Shown here: positions 44,876 through 54,777 of the stretch, piece after piece
How positions within the stretch are numbered: the stretch's first letter is position 1
Layout: each line of letters opens with the position of its first letter
NCBI GenBank assembly: GCA_021850095.1
Contig: JAJZRX010000003.1
Span: 62,001-126,000, forward strand
Source: Deltaproteobacteria bacterium
Lineage (GTDB): Bacteria > Desulfobacterota > Desulfuromonadia > Geobacterales > Pseudopelobacteraceae
Length of the DNA stretch: 64,000 bases
Direction: 5' to 3'
The notes under the pieces: model-generated
The model's database searches: none
Told to the model about the DNA's origin: nothing
The model's input: only the letters and a program-made list of their open reading frames with translations
Made by a program: the position numbers and the translations under genes

Positions 44876-45721
44876 ATGTCATCCGCCACCATCCCTGAAA
44901 CGGTCAGAAGACTGCTTGCCTCACAACCGATTGAACTGCCCATATTTCATCCGGTGGCGCTGAAACTTCAGAGAATGCTTTCGGACTATGACTTCACGGT
45001 TGACGAAGTGGCCCAGGTTGCCAACGAGGATATGTCGCTGGCCAGTCAGATGCTTAAAATCGCCAACTCGCCCATGTACATGGGGCGTTCCAAGGTTGCC
45101 ACAATCAAGGAGGCCGTCATCAGGCTGGGTGCCCAGCAGGTCATCAACCTGGTGATTGCGGCGTCCCAGGCCGCAGCCCATTCATCACCCAACCCGGCTC
45201 TGGATCGCTACATGAAGGATCTCTGGCTGCACAGCCATGGCTGCGCCATTGGCGCCAAGTGGCTGGCGCTTTCCTGCGGAATGCGGGCGGTGGCCGATGA
45301 AACCTATCTGGCCGCGCTTCTGCATGATGTCGGCAAGCTCTACCTGCTCAAGTCGATTGAGCGGCTGGTGCAGGCGGGGGTCATCAACTCGTTGTTCGAT
45401 GATGAACTGATTATGGAAATTTTCGAGGTCATGCATGTGGAGCAGGGCTATCGATTGATGCAGCACTGGAATTTTCCTGCCATGTACGCTAACGTCATCC
45501 GGGAGCATCACCTTGATCAGTGGGACGAGGTCAATAAAATGCTGGCGATTGTCCGACTGGTCAACCTGGCCTGCCGCCGGATCGGTCTTGGGCTGAAACA
45601 CCAGCCCGAGCTTGCACTGATTTCAACCCCGGAAGCGCAGATTCTCGATATTACCGATATTCAGCTGGTTGAGCTTGAAGCGTTGCTTGAGGAATCCAGA
45701 GAAGCTGCGCTGGAAATGTAA
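44876..45721 (+). CDS. HDOD domain protein
   Basis: ANEDMSLASQMLKIANSPMYMGRSKVATIKEAVIRLGAQQVINLV; LLHDVGKLYLL. Confidence 0.9.
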   Translation: MSSATIPETVRRLLASQPIELPIFHPVALKLQRMLSDYDFTVDEVAQVANEDMSLASQMLKIANSPMYMGRSKVATIKEAVIRLGAQQVINLVIAASQAAAHSSPNPALDRYMKDLWLHSHGCAIGAKWLALSCGMRAVADETYLAALLHDVGKLYLLKSIERLVQAGVINSLFDDELIMEIFEVMHVEQGYRLMQHWNFPAMYANVIREHHLDQWDEVNKMLAIVRLVNLACRRIGLGLKHQPELALISTPEAQILDITDIQLVELEALLEESREAALEM

Positions 45722-45761
45722 TGAACAACTCCGCCAGCCTCAAAGAACGCTGTAAAACAAC

Positions 45762-46622
45762 ATGGGGCGCTCAGCCGTGAAGGATTTTCTGACGTTACTG
45801 CGTCCGGTTCAATGGCTTAAAAATCTGATGCTGTTCTTTCCGCCCTTTCTTGGCGGCCAGTGGCTGTCGGGAGTTTCCTTCTTTCAGGCGCTGCTTCCCT
45901 TTGCCGCCTTCTGTGCGGCTTCCAGCTGCTCCTATATTCTCAATGATCTGCTTGACAAAGAAAATGACCGTCATCACCCCGATAAACACAACCGGCCCAT
46001 AGCCAGCGGACGAGTAGCGCCGCTTTCGGCTATCATGCTGGGAATCGGCTTGCTGTTGTCCGCCTTTGCCATGGCATGGTATATCTCCGCTTCCTTTCTG
46101 CTCTATCTGGCAGCTTATCTGCTGCTGTCGATGGCATACAGCCTCAAACTCAAATCGATCGTGCTGGTTGATATGTTCTGCATTTCGGCCGGCTTTCTGC
46201 TACGTTTGCAGGCCGGCGGCGCCGCCTTTGCCGTCCCGATATCGGAATGGCTTTTTCTGAGCGTTTTTCTGCTTTCGGTTTATTTGAGCACCGGCAAGCG
46301 CCTGAGTGAAAAGCAACGTTTGGGTGATTCGGCTGTAAACCATCGCAAGGCACTGCTCGCCTATCCGCAGGGATTTCTGGAAGGCGCCCTCCACATGACC
46401 GGAGCAGTGGCGCTGGTGACCTATACGATGTATGTCATCTCACGGCATTCACCGATTTTGCTGTATACGGTGCCGCTGTCCTGCTTCGGATTGCTGCGTT
46501 ACATTCTCCGGGTGCAGTCCGGCAAAAGCGGAGACCCGACCGAATCATTGACCCAGGACATCCCGCTGCTGCTGGTTGGCCTGCTGTGGGTGATTCTGGT
46601 AGGGTGGGGGATCTATGGCTGA
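45762..46622 (+). CDS. UbiA-family prenyltransferase, decaprenyl-phosphate phosphoribosyltransferase-like
   Basis: LLRPVQWLKNLMLFFPPFLGGQW; NDLLDKENDRHHPDKHNRPIASG. Confidence 0.88.
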   Translation: MGRSAVKDFLTLLRPVQWLKNLMLFFPPFLGGQWLSGVSFFQALLPFAAFCAASSCSYILNDLLDKENDRHHPDKHNRPIASGRVAPLSAIMLGIGLLLSAFAMAWYISASFLLYLAAYLLLSMAYSLKLKSIVLVDMFCISAGFLLRLQAGGAAFAVPISEWLFLSVFLLSVYLSTGKRLSEKQRLGDSAVNHRKALLAYPQGFLEGALHMTGAVALVTYTMYVISRHSPILLYTVPLSCFGLLRYILRVQSGKSGDPTESLTQDIPLLLVGLLWVILVGWGIYG

Positions 46623-46642
46623 TCAGAGGGTGTTCTTGAAAC

Positions 46643-47545
46643 ATGCGTAAAACTGTCCTTCAATCGCTGTATCGCCGGTTTCCCTTTGATCTACGGGGTG
46701 ACTGCCGGGTGATGGAAGAGTCCGGCGGAATCGTCATCTCCTGTGTGATTAATTTCTATGGTCGTATCAACCTGCTGGAAGGGATCCTGTATTCCCTGGC
46801 GGTACAGGATTACCCTGTTGACACGTTCGAAGTGGTTCTGGTCGAGGATCAGGGGGGCACCGTTCAGGGCCGCGCCGCTGCCGATCGATTTTCGGAGTTC
46901 CTGCCGGTCCGTTACCTGCCGCTGGATGCAAACTTCGGACGGATGGGATACTCCCGCAACTACGGTCTGGCCCATGCGCGGGGGCGATATGTTCTCTTTC
47001 TGGACGATGATACGGTGCTGCTGCAAAACGATTTTCTTTCAAAGCTGGCAGATTGTTTTGAAGCCAACCCGGCCGTTGATGCGCTGGTGCCCCATGGCAG
47101 CGCTTCCTATTCTGTTGTTGAAGGCCGTTACGGCTACCATGATCCCTTTTTCATGACCAGCCGTTGTACCGCCTATCGCCGTACGGTGCTGGCGGAATTG
47201 TCCGGTTTTGTCAGCGACTTCATCGGTCAGGAAGATGTGGAGTTTGTCATCAGGTTTCTGTTGTCCGACAAGAAGAGCCTGAATGTTCCCGAACTGAATT
47301 ACTTTCACCCGCCGCTGCTGGTTTCCAATTTCGGCAAACCGATGGCGGTCGGCATGTCCTTTTCAGGTCTACGAAAACGCTATTCAACGATTATATGGAT
47401 TCTGGTTTTGCTGAACTGCATGCGCCATGCTCCGTTGTATCTGCTGCCGGGGCGCTTCAACCGGGAAATGGGCCGCTTCGGGATCGGCTTTTTTCTGGGC
47501 GCAGTCAAAGGTCTGCTGGGCGGCAGAGAGGTCAGGTACGGATGA
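46643..47545 (+). CDS. glycosyltransferase family 2
   Basis: GT-A fold; RNYGLAHARGRYVLFLDDDTVL. Confidence 0.88.
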   Translation: MRKTVLQSLYRRFPFDLRGDCRVMEESGGIVISCVINFYGRINLLEGILYSLAVQDYPVDTFEVVLVEDQGGTVQGRAAADRFSEFLPVRYLPLDANFGRMGYSRNYGLAHARGRYVLFLDDDTVLLQNDFLSKLADCFEANPAVDALVPHGSASYSVVEGRYGYHDPFFMTSRCTAYRRTVLAELSGFVSDFIGQEDVEFVIRFLLSDKKSLNVPELNYFHPPLLVSNFGKPMAVGMSFSGLRKRYSTIIWILVLLNCMRHAPLYLLPGRFNREMGRFGIGFFLGAVKGLLGGREVRYG

Positions 47546-48372
47546 TCAATAAGGACTATGATCTGATTATCGAACCGGGTGGTGGCGTCAGGCGCTACTG
47601 GCGTGATCTCTGGAAATACCGTGAACTGTTTCTGTTTCTGGCCTGGCGCGATATTCTGGTGCGCTACAAGCAGACCGCCATCGGCATCGCCTGGAGCGTC
47701 CTGCGTCCGTTTCTGACCATGATCGTTTTTACGATTGTTTTTGGAACCCTTGCCAAACTGCCCTCCAACGGCGTGCCCTATCCGATCATGGTCTATGCGG
47801 CCATGCTGCCCTGGCAGTTTTTCGCCAACTCCCTGAGCGAGAGCAGCAACTCATTGATCGACAATTCCAACCTGCTGACCAAAGTCTATTTTCCCCGCCT
47901 GATCGTGCCGGCCGGATCGGTTATCGTCGCTTTGGTTGATTTTTTTATCTCGCTGGTGATCCTGTTCGGAATCATGGCCTGGTACCGTTATCTGCCGGAT
48001 GTGAGAATGCTGCTGCTGCCTCTCTTTCTGGCGCTGGCTTTCCTGGCCTCCTTCGGAGCCGGATTGTGGCTGTCGGCCCTCAACGTAAAATATCGCGATT
48101 TTCGCTATGTGGTGCCGTTTCTGGTACAGTTCGGTCTGTACATTTCGCCGGTTGGTTTCTCCAGCGCCATCGTGCCGGAAAAGTGGCGCATGCTCTACTT
48201 TCTCAACCCGATGGTCGGGGTGATCGACGGATTCCGCTGGGCCATTCTGGGAGATGCTTTTCCGGTCTATTGGCCGGGATTGGCCCTCTCGGCTTTATTG
48301 ACGATGGTGATGTTTGTCGGCGGTCTGTTGTATTTCAGGAACATGGAAAGATCATTTGCGGATGTGGTGTAG
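47542..48372 (+). CDS. wzm: ABC-2 type polysaccharide export permease
   Basis: YRELFLFLAWRDILVRYKQTAIGIAWSVLRPFLTMIVFTIVFG. Confidence 0.9.
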   Translation: MINKDYDLIIEPGGGVRRYWRDLWKYRELFLFLAWRDILVRYKQTAIGIAWSVLRPFLTMIVFTIVFGTLAKLPSNGVPYPIMVYAAMLPWQFFANSLSESSNSLIDNSNLLTKVYFPRLIVPAGSVIVALVDFFISLVILFGIMAWYRYLPDVRMLLLPLFLALAFLASFGAGLWLSALNVKYRDFRYVVPFLVQFGLYISPVGFSSAIVPEKWRMLYFLNPMVGVIDGFRWAILGDAFPVYWPGLALSALLTMVMFVGGLLYFRNMERSFADVV

Positions 48373-48375
48373 AGT

Positions 48376-49602
48376 ATGTCCACTATTATCAGTGTTGAAA
48401 ACCTGGGCAAGAAGTACACGCTGCACCATCAGCAACGGGAGTCATATACTGCCTTGCGGGATGTTATCAGCAACGGCGTTGCTGCATTTGGCAGGAAACT
48501 GCTGCATCCGTTCTCTACTTCCCGGCCACAGGTTCCTGAACAAGAAGATTTCTGGGCGCTCAAGGATGTTTCTTTTGAAGTAAAGCAAGGCGACCGGATC
48601 GGCATCATCGGCCGCAACGGCGCCGGTAAATCCACGCTCCTCAAGATTCTCAGCAGAATTACCGAACCGACTACTGGCAGGGTCAAGATAAAGGGGAGGG
48701 TTGCAAGCCTTCTGGAGGTTGGCACCGGGTTCCACGCTGAACTGACCGGGAGAGAGAATATCTTCCTCAATGGCGCCATTCTGGGGATGGGGCGGGCGGA
48801 GATCAAGAAGAAGTTCGATGAAATCGTGGACTTTGCCGAGATCGAAAAGTTTCTGGATACACCGGTAAAGCGCTATTCATCAGGGATGTATGTGCGGCTG
48901 GCCTTTGCAGTTGCCGCCCATCTGGAGCCGGAAATATTGGTGGTGGATGAAGTGCTGGCGGTCGGGGATGCGCAGTTTCAGAAGAAATGCCTTGGGAAGA
49001 TGGAGGACGTGTCGGCGAAGGAAGGGCGGACTGTACTCTTTGTGAGCCATAATATGGGGGCTGTGAAGTCATTATGCAACAGGGGTGTAATTCTCAACAA
49101 TGGTGCGGTAAGGTTAGATAGTGATATCGATTCAGTCATTAACTTGTATGTCAACAGCGAAAATTCATTCGACAGTGCTGGAAATGACAACATCAATTGC
49201 TTTGAGAATGTAGGTATTATTGCCAGCGGTAAAAACAGTTTCATAACAAATAATGATAATGCTTCTTTGGCAGTTAGGATCAATGTCAAGCAAAATCGAA
49301 ATCTCAATTGTGGAATAACGATATATAATTCAGTTGGCATACCTTTACTGTCATCATGTATGCTTGATACGTATGACGTAATCAACATCGGTATATCGGA
49401 ATATTTGTTGGAGTTGCCGATTCAAATATTGCATTCAGGTAATTACAGGGTCGAAGGTGCCATCTGGGATGATTTCCAAGTCTACGACCAGCGGGAATGC
49501 CTTTGTACTTTTGACGTCCTGAGAGATGATTCGAAATTGGAAATCAATGGTGTCGGCTACAAGGGTTATTTAAAGCTGCCTTTCAAATGGAGTAATCAAT
49601 AA
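48376..49602 (+). CDS. wzt: polysaccharide ABC transporter ATP-binding protein with C-terminal domain
   Basis: Walker A GRNGAGKSTLLKIL; signature YSSGMYVRLAFAVAAHLEPEILVVDEVLAVGDAQFQ. Confidence 0.92.
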   Translation: MSTIISVENLGKKYTLHHQQRESYTALRDVISNGVAAFGRKLLHPFSTSRPQVPEQEDFWALKDVSFEVKQGDRIGIIGRNGAGKSTLLKILSRITEPTTGRVKIKGRVASLLEVGTGFHAELTGRENIFLNGAILGMGRAEIKKKFDEIVDFAEIEKFLDTPVKRYSSGMYVRLAFAVAAHLEPEILVVDEVLAVGDAQFQKKCLGKMEDVSAKEGRTVLFVSHNMGAVKSLCNRGVILNNGAVRLDSDIDSVINLYVNSENSFDSAGNDNINCFENVGIIASGKNSFITNNDNASLAVRINVKQNRNLNCGITIYNSVGIPLLSSCMLDTYDVINIGISEYLLELPIQILHSGNYRVEGAIWDDFQVYDQRECLCTFDVLRDDSKLEINGVGYKGYLKLPFKWSNQ

Positions 49603-49628
49603 TCGTAGATTTATCTAAGGCTTGTCAC

Positions 49629-50807
49629 ATGATTGTAAATATCGTAACACCTGCAATAAACAGGACCTTGTTCAGCGGAGGTCTATTCTGCGTAATGAAA
49701 TATGCTGATGGTCTTGCCAAAAAAGGCCATATTGTTAATGTGGTTCCTGGCATGTATAGCGAAAAACCGGAATGGATCAATTGTGATGCGAACATATTGC
49801 TAGGTAAAAATGAAGCCATAGTAAAATCCAGCATTGAAGAATTCAGAAACAGTATTTTGCAGAAATTGGATCGTAGATATTTCTTTTACAAGTCCAAGAC
49901 AATCAGAACTGCCATTGATATCGAACATGTCGGTCGGATAATGCCTGAAGCCGATATCACAATTGCTACAGCATGGGAGACTGTGGAACCCGTATTAAGA
50001 TATGGCAGTGGTGAAAGGGCGTATTTCATCCAACATTTTGAACCGCTTTTTTTCACCGAAACCTCTTATGAAAAACTCTTATGTGAGTTGTCTTATCAAA
50101 TGCCATTGAATCGCATTACTAATTCCCAGTGGCTCTTCGACAGGCTCTCCTGCTATCTTGCTGCCCATGATATTAAAGATACTGTTTATAAATGCACAAA
50201 TGCAGTTGATTTGGAAAATTTCAGGAAAATGGATGCCAAGTCCAGTTGCGACAGGTTGCATGTGAGAGTCATCAGTTATGGTGGGCGCTGTGTCGCTTGG
50301 AAAGGTTTTTCCGAAATGGCAAAATCGATTGCGATAGCTAGAGACAGACTGCCCGAATATGAAATAGAATGGCTTGTATATGGTGATGCTGAATTACCCC
50401 CGGACAATGCAATTGCCCACTATGTGCAGCTTGGTTTTTTGAACCCTCAGGATCTTTGTTATGCCTATAACAAAGCCGATATTTTATTAAGTGCATCTTG
50501 GTATGAAAGTTTTCCACTTTTCCCCATAGAGGCGATGGCGTGTGGCCTAGCTGTTATAACAACTCAGAATGGCACAGAAGAGTATGCTTCCCACGGAGTG
50601 ACTGCACACGTCGTAGAACCTAAAAATGTATCATCAATTACGGATGGATTGGTCAAACTTATAACTGATCATGATTACAGAAGTGTACTTGCAGAAAATG
50701 GACTTGAAATTGCCCAGCAGTATAATTGGAGCCGATCGGTGGATACCATGGAATCTATCCTGTTTCGAATAATAAATAATAGAGTTAATATAAGTCATGG
50801 CCACTGA
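49629..50807 (+). CDS. glycosyltransferase family 4
   Basis: LLSASWYESFPLFPIEAMACGLAVITTQNGTEEY. Confidence 0.88.
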   Translation: MIVNIVTPAINRTLFSGGLFCVMKYADGLAKKGHIVNVVPGMYSEKPEWINCDANILLGKNEAIVKSSIEEFRNSILQKLDRRYFFYKSKTIRTAIDIEHVGRIMPEADITIATAWETVEPVLRYGSGERAYFIQHFEPLFFTETSYEKLLCELSYQMPLNRITNSQWLFDRLSCYLAAHDIKDTVYKCTNAVDLENFRKMDAKSSCDRLHVRVISYGGRCVAWKGFSEMAKSIAIARDRLPEYEIEWLVYGDAELPPDNAIAHYVQLGFLNPQDLCYAYNKADILLSASWYESFPLFPIEAMACGLAVITTQNGTEEYASHGVTAHVVEPKNVSSITDGLVKLITDHDYRSVLAENGLEIAQQYNWSRSVDTMESILFRIINNRVNISHGH

Positions 50808-51813
50808 AGCAGAACTGCAAACGAATATAATCGCGGTTGTTGTGACTTACGGTGACCGTTGGTGTTATCTTAAAACACTTCTTGCTCGTCTTGAAAACGA
50901 AAAGCTAGTCACAAGTGTTGTCATAGTTGACAACGCCAGCCGAGTTGACGTTGCCACAGTATGTTGCCAAGCCGGATTTAAAAAAGCAACCGTCATAAAG
51001 CAGAAAATCAATATCGGTTCTGCCGGTGGATTTTCCTGTGGCATTGAGTATGCTAGCTCCCTTGACGCAGAATATATCATGCTGTTTGACGATGACACTG
51101 TTCCGCATTCCACTACTATTGATTTGCTGCTTGGCAGGCTGGTGGCGATCAACGCCAAATCTGGATCTTGCCTAAATGCCATACTGCCCAATAGGGATAG
51201 CCAGCAACTTTGCTTGGAGGCAAAACTGTTGGAGAACAAGTATTGGATGCTGAATGACAGTGTTTTGGGACTGAATGTGTTCAATTTTTTCCAGCGCCAC
51301 TTTTTGAGACCGATTCAAAATAAAAAAGATGCGGATGCCTCGAATATTATTGATTATGGTTTGGCTGCCTACGCCGGTCTTTTGTTCCATAAAAACATAT
51401 GTAAAACAATAGGCTACCCGGACAGGGCTTTCATTCTCTATTATGATGATATCGAATATACGAACAGGATATTATCTGCAGGTGGAAAAATATGGATATG
51501 CACCGATTTGTTGATGGACGATATCGTTGTCAATTATTCCAGCAGCATGATGAGCAGACCTTTCGTCGGACTTATTTTTGCCGATAATGATGCAAAGGTT
51601 TACTACCAAGTTAGAAACCAGATCTATTTTGAATACAACCAGTTGTCCGATTATAAATTCGTTTATTTTACGAATGCCGTAGTTTATGCAATCCTCTCGT
51701 TAATGATTTCCGTGCTGTGTTTGAGGTTTAACAGGGTAAAAGCTATACAAACCGCAATTTATCATGGTTTAACGGGTGTGTTGGGCTTGAACAATAACTA
51801 TAAACTATGTTGA
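50797..51813 (+). CDS. glycosyltransferase family 2 (galactofuranosyltransferase-like)
   Basis: VVTYGDRWCYLKTLLARL; NIGSAGGFSCGIEYA; LFDDDTVP. Confidence 0.82.
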   Translation: MATEAELQTNIIAVVVTYGDRWCYLKTLLARLENEKLVTSVVIVDNASRVDVATVCCQAGFKKATVIKQKINIGSAGGFSCGIEYASSLDAEYIMLFDDDTVPHSTTIDLLLGRLVAINAKSGSCLNAILPNRDSQQLCLEAKLLENKYWMLNDSVLGLNVFNFFQRHFLRPIQNKKDADASNIIDYGLAAYAGLLFHKNICKTIGYPDRAFILYYDDIEYTNRILSAGGKIWICTDLLMDDIVVNYSSSMMSRPFVGLIFADNDAKVYYQVRNQIYFEYNQLSDYKFVYFTNAVVYAILSLMISVLCLRFNRVKAIQTAIYHGLTGVLGLNNNYKLC

Positions 51814-51835
51814 CGCCGACACTTTTCATAGACAC

Positions 51836-53293
51836 ATGACAAGCTTGATGAAAATAAATAATAAATCACAGTTGACAGGTGCTGGGTTGTTTGCCCCAGT
51901 CGTTGGTGTCCTTATTGTAGTTCACAACCGCAAGGACGACTTGCTTCGTCTCATATCCTCCATATTTCTTTCCGATTATAAATCCTTTGATATTTTGGTT
52001 TTGGATAATGATTCAAGTGTAGATCTTTCTGATGTTGAGCTATACCCTTCGCTTGAATATATCAAGCTTAAGGAAAATATTGGTTTTGTATCTGGAATGA
52101 TAGAAGGATTGACATATCTTCTGCAGAAGGGAGAGTACCAATATCTGTGGGTGCTAGATTCCGATCTTGAGGTGGCTCCCGATGCGTTGGGGCATCTCGT
52201 AGATGTTTTTAAAGAACATGACGACATCGGGGTTGCCGGGTGTATGACGTATAATATCTACAACCACAAGATAATTGTTGAATCTGGCGCCGATGTTGAT
52301 TTGCGATCAGGTATAGTAACCGCCAGGAATTGCAATGCAAGTAAGCCTCTTTTGGAAAACCTGATTGCTGTAGATTTTGTCGCATCGGGTGGCGGTGGAT
52401 CGTTGATTAATGTTCAAGCATTGCTGGCTACCGGCCTTCATGACGACCGTTATCATTTTTTGTGGGAGGATACGGATTTTGGGTTGTGTCTAAGAAATCA
52501 CGGGTTTCGATCCGTAGTTGTTTCTGACGCCATTGTCTATCACCCACCATTTACCGAAAAAAGAAACCCTAACATCTATGCGTACTACGGTGTCCGTAAT
52601 CCTTTGTTGACTGTATCCAAGTATACTTCTAGTTGCAAACTGCCACTGTATTTGATGTGTAATTTAAAGAGATATCTTCGAATTGCTTTGCTGATGATGT
52701 TTTCAGGTTCTAAAGGGTTTGCGCGACTAACTTTCAAAGCCATATTCGACTATATATTAGGTCGCTTTGGCAAAGCTGAACTTTACGATATTAATCAATC
52801 AATTCCTTCCAAGAAACTGGTCGATTTATCAAAGGAATATTCTACTTATATAATCGGTACGGGAAGTCGCGAATCGATTGAGGCACTCATTGAATTTATC
52901 AAAATTCAAACTCAAATGAAAATCTGTTTGATAGTACAAGACTATAGGAAAACCTTGTTTGAAGGAATCAATGTTGATCAGATTATTATCTATGACGACA
53001 GGTCACTCCACGCAATAAGGGAATATCTCAAAATAGGTACTTCAATTCTGTCTGAAGGTGGTTGTGTAATTAATACGGATCTAAAGGTTGCGTCTCCACT
53101 CGGATATTTTGGCTGGCGGGGCTATGACTGGGATGATTCATCCGGGCAATTATACCGATCGCGCCAATGTATCTATTCGCTTTGGAAGCCTGCGGCATCA
53201 GTTGCTCTAGGAAATTTACTTGCCATCCTTTTCTTGCCGGCCGTCTGGATTGCCGCATTAAAACATAAACGACAGAAGCCGGTGATGCCATAA
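51836..53293 (+). CDS. glycosyltransferase family 2 with unusual C-terminal extension
   Basis: VVHNRKDDLLRLISSIF; WVLDSDLEVAPDAL; FLWEDTDFGLCLRNHGF. Confidence 0.85.
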   Translation: MTSLMKINNKSQLTGAGLFAPVVGVLIVVHNRKDDLLRLISSIFLSDYKSFDILVLDNDSSVDLSDVELYPSLEYIKLKENIGFVSGMIEGLTYLLQKGEYQYLWVLDSDLEVAPDALGHLVDVFKEHDDIGVAGCMTYNIYNHKIIVESGADVDLRSGIVTARNCNASKPLLENLIAVDFVASGGGGSLINVQALLATGLHDDRYHFLWEDTDFGLCLRNHGFRSVVVSDAIVYHPPFTEKRNPNIYAYYGVRNPLLTVSKYTSSCKLPLYLMCNLKRYLRIALLMMFSGSKGFARLTFKAIFDYILGRFGKAELYDINQSIPSKKLVDLSKEYSTYIIGTGSRESIEALIEFIKIQTQMKICLIVQDYRKTLFEGINVDQIIIYDDRSLHAIREYLKIGTSILSEGGCVINTDLKVASPLGYFGWRGYDWDDSSGQLYRSRQCIYSLWKPAASVALGNLLAILFLPAVWIAALKHKRQKPVMP

Positions 53294-53294
53294 A

Positions 53295-54731
53295 ATGCTT
53301 TCTTCCGTTTCCATCGTAATCGTCACTTGGAACAAGCGTGAAGATGTCCTCAATCTCCTTGATTCACTGCAAGTGCTAGATTCTTCAAATACAAACATTA
53401 TTATTGTTGATAACGCATCTTCCGACGGTTCATCTGAAGCAATCCGTAATCACTTTCTTCCTGTCATTCTCCTTGAAAACAAAGAAAACCTTGGCGGCAC
53501 CGGCGGGTTCAATACCGGGATCAGGTATGCCCTGAACAATCTTGACCAGAAGTATATCTGGCTGTTGGATAATGATGCCATGGTTATGCCGGATACATTG
53601 GAAAATCTGATTGCCGCGATGGAGACCGATGCATCAATCGGCATTGCCGGTTCCTGTATCCTTAATCCTGAAGATCGAACGCTGATTGTGGAGGCGGGTG
53701 GGTATGTGGATAAACGTGCTGCTACCTGGAAACCAAATCTCCGCTACCAACCATATTCAAAATATAAAAGTTCTCCGCCACTTGATGTTGATTATGTGCC
53801 GGCTTGTTCGGCACTTGTTCGTAAAGACCTGTTTGATGCTGTTGGCATACTGGATGAAAGATACTTTCTGCACTGGGATGATGTAGATTTTGGCAGCACT
53901 GCCAAGGAGAAAGGATTCAGGGTTGTAGCTGTACTTGGCTCTATGGTATTTCACGGCACCGAAAAAGGGTATAGCAATACCGTTTTGTACTATGACGTGC
54001 GAAATTCTCTCCTGTTCATTTCAAAGCATCTATCAGTATTTCAACGGATTCTACCGATGTACAGAGTTTGTTTTAGAGGTTTATTGGCTGCGCGACTATT
54101 CAAAACTTTGGGTGAAAAACTGCTATCATGGTATCTTTATCAGGCACTTGAAAGTTTTGCTTCAGGCCGATTCGGGGCCGCACCGCTCCCTCCTTCACAG
54201 GTAAATGCAAGAGTGGAAGTGGCTGCTCTTTCGCCGGATACTATGTCTAAATGCACGAATGTGGTGGTTTTTGCAATTGGTGCCTCTGCTGAAATAATTT
54301 CAACAATTCAATTGATACACTCTGCTGCCCCGAGTGCCTCCATAACGCTTGCTGCTGCTTCTGACAGGATAGATTCGTATCGATCATGTGAAGCTGTAGA
54401 CCGTTTCATCAGCTATGACCTTGCGCGACAAGGAATTTGGGGTTGCTCTGCTTTTGTATTTAAATTACTGCGATCACGGTTTGATTGTGCTGTCAGCGCC
54501 GGGACGGGCTTTGTTGTGCCATTTACGTTCTTTGTTCGGCGGCATATTGTTATAAAAGATGAGGGCATGAGAATTTATAAGTCGAATGCCTGTCAGAGTT
54601 CGTTGTGGAAGATTCCAATCGTCGTGTCGGTCGGATTTGCTATCTCTCTGCCAGGTACCATTAAATGCTGGCTGGCAAGCCGGAAGATTTCTAACCAAGG
54701 CCCAAACAGTAGTAGTTTTGATAAAATATGA
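53295..54731 (+). CDS. glycosyltransferase family 2 with unusual C-terminal extension
   Basis: VIVTWNKREDVLNLLDSLQ; NLGGTGGFNTGIRYAL; WLLDNDAMVMPDTL; FLHWDDVDFG. Confidence 0.87.
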   Translation: MLSSVSIVIVTWNKREDVLNLLDSLQVLDSSNTNIIIVDNASSDGSSEAIRNHFLPVILLENKENLGGTGGFNTGIRYALNNLDQKYIWLLDNDAMVMPDTLENLIAAMETDASIGIAGSCILNPEDRTLIVEAGGYVDKRAATWKPNLRYQPYSKYKSSPPLDVDYVPACSALVRKDLFDAVGILDERYFLHWDDVDFGSTAKEKGFRVVAVLGSMVFHGTEKGYSNTVLYYDVRNSLLFISKHLSVFQRILPMYRVCFRGLLAARLFKTLGEKLLSWYLYQALESFASGRFGAAPLPPSQVNARVEVAALSPDTMSKCTNVVVFAIGASAEIISTIQLIHSAAPSASITLAAASDRIDSYRSCEAVDRFISYDLARQGIWGCSAFVFKLLRSRFDCAVSAGTGFVVPFTFFVRRHIVIKDEGMRIYKSNACQSSLWKIPIVVSVGFAISLPGTIKCWLASRKISNQGPNSSSFDKI

Positions 54732-54777
54732 AAAGAGTTCACTTGCCCATATCCACTTTCAGAAGGGATAGTATCAG

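Noticed and set aside
47164-47541. N-terminal extension of the ABC permease ORF
   Set aside because: Overlaps the GT2 gene out of frame; MINKDYDLIIEPG at 47542 is the family-typical start
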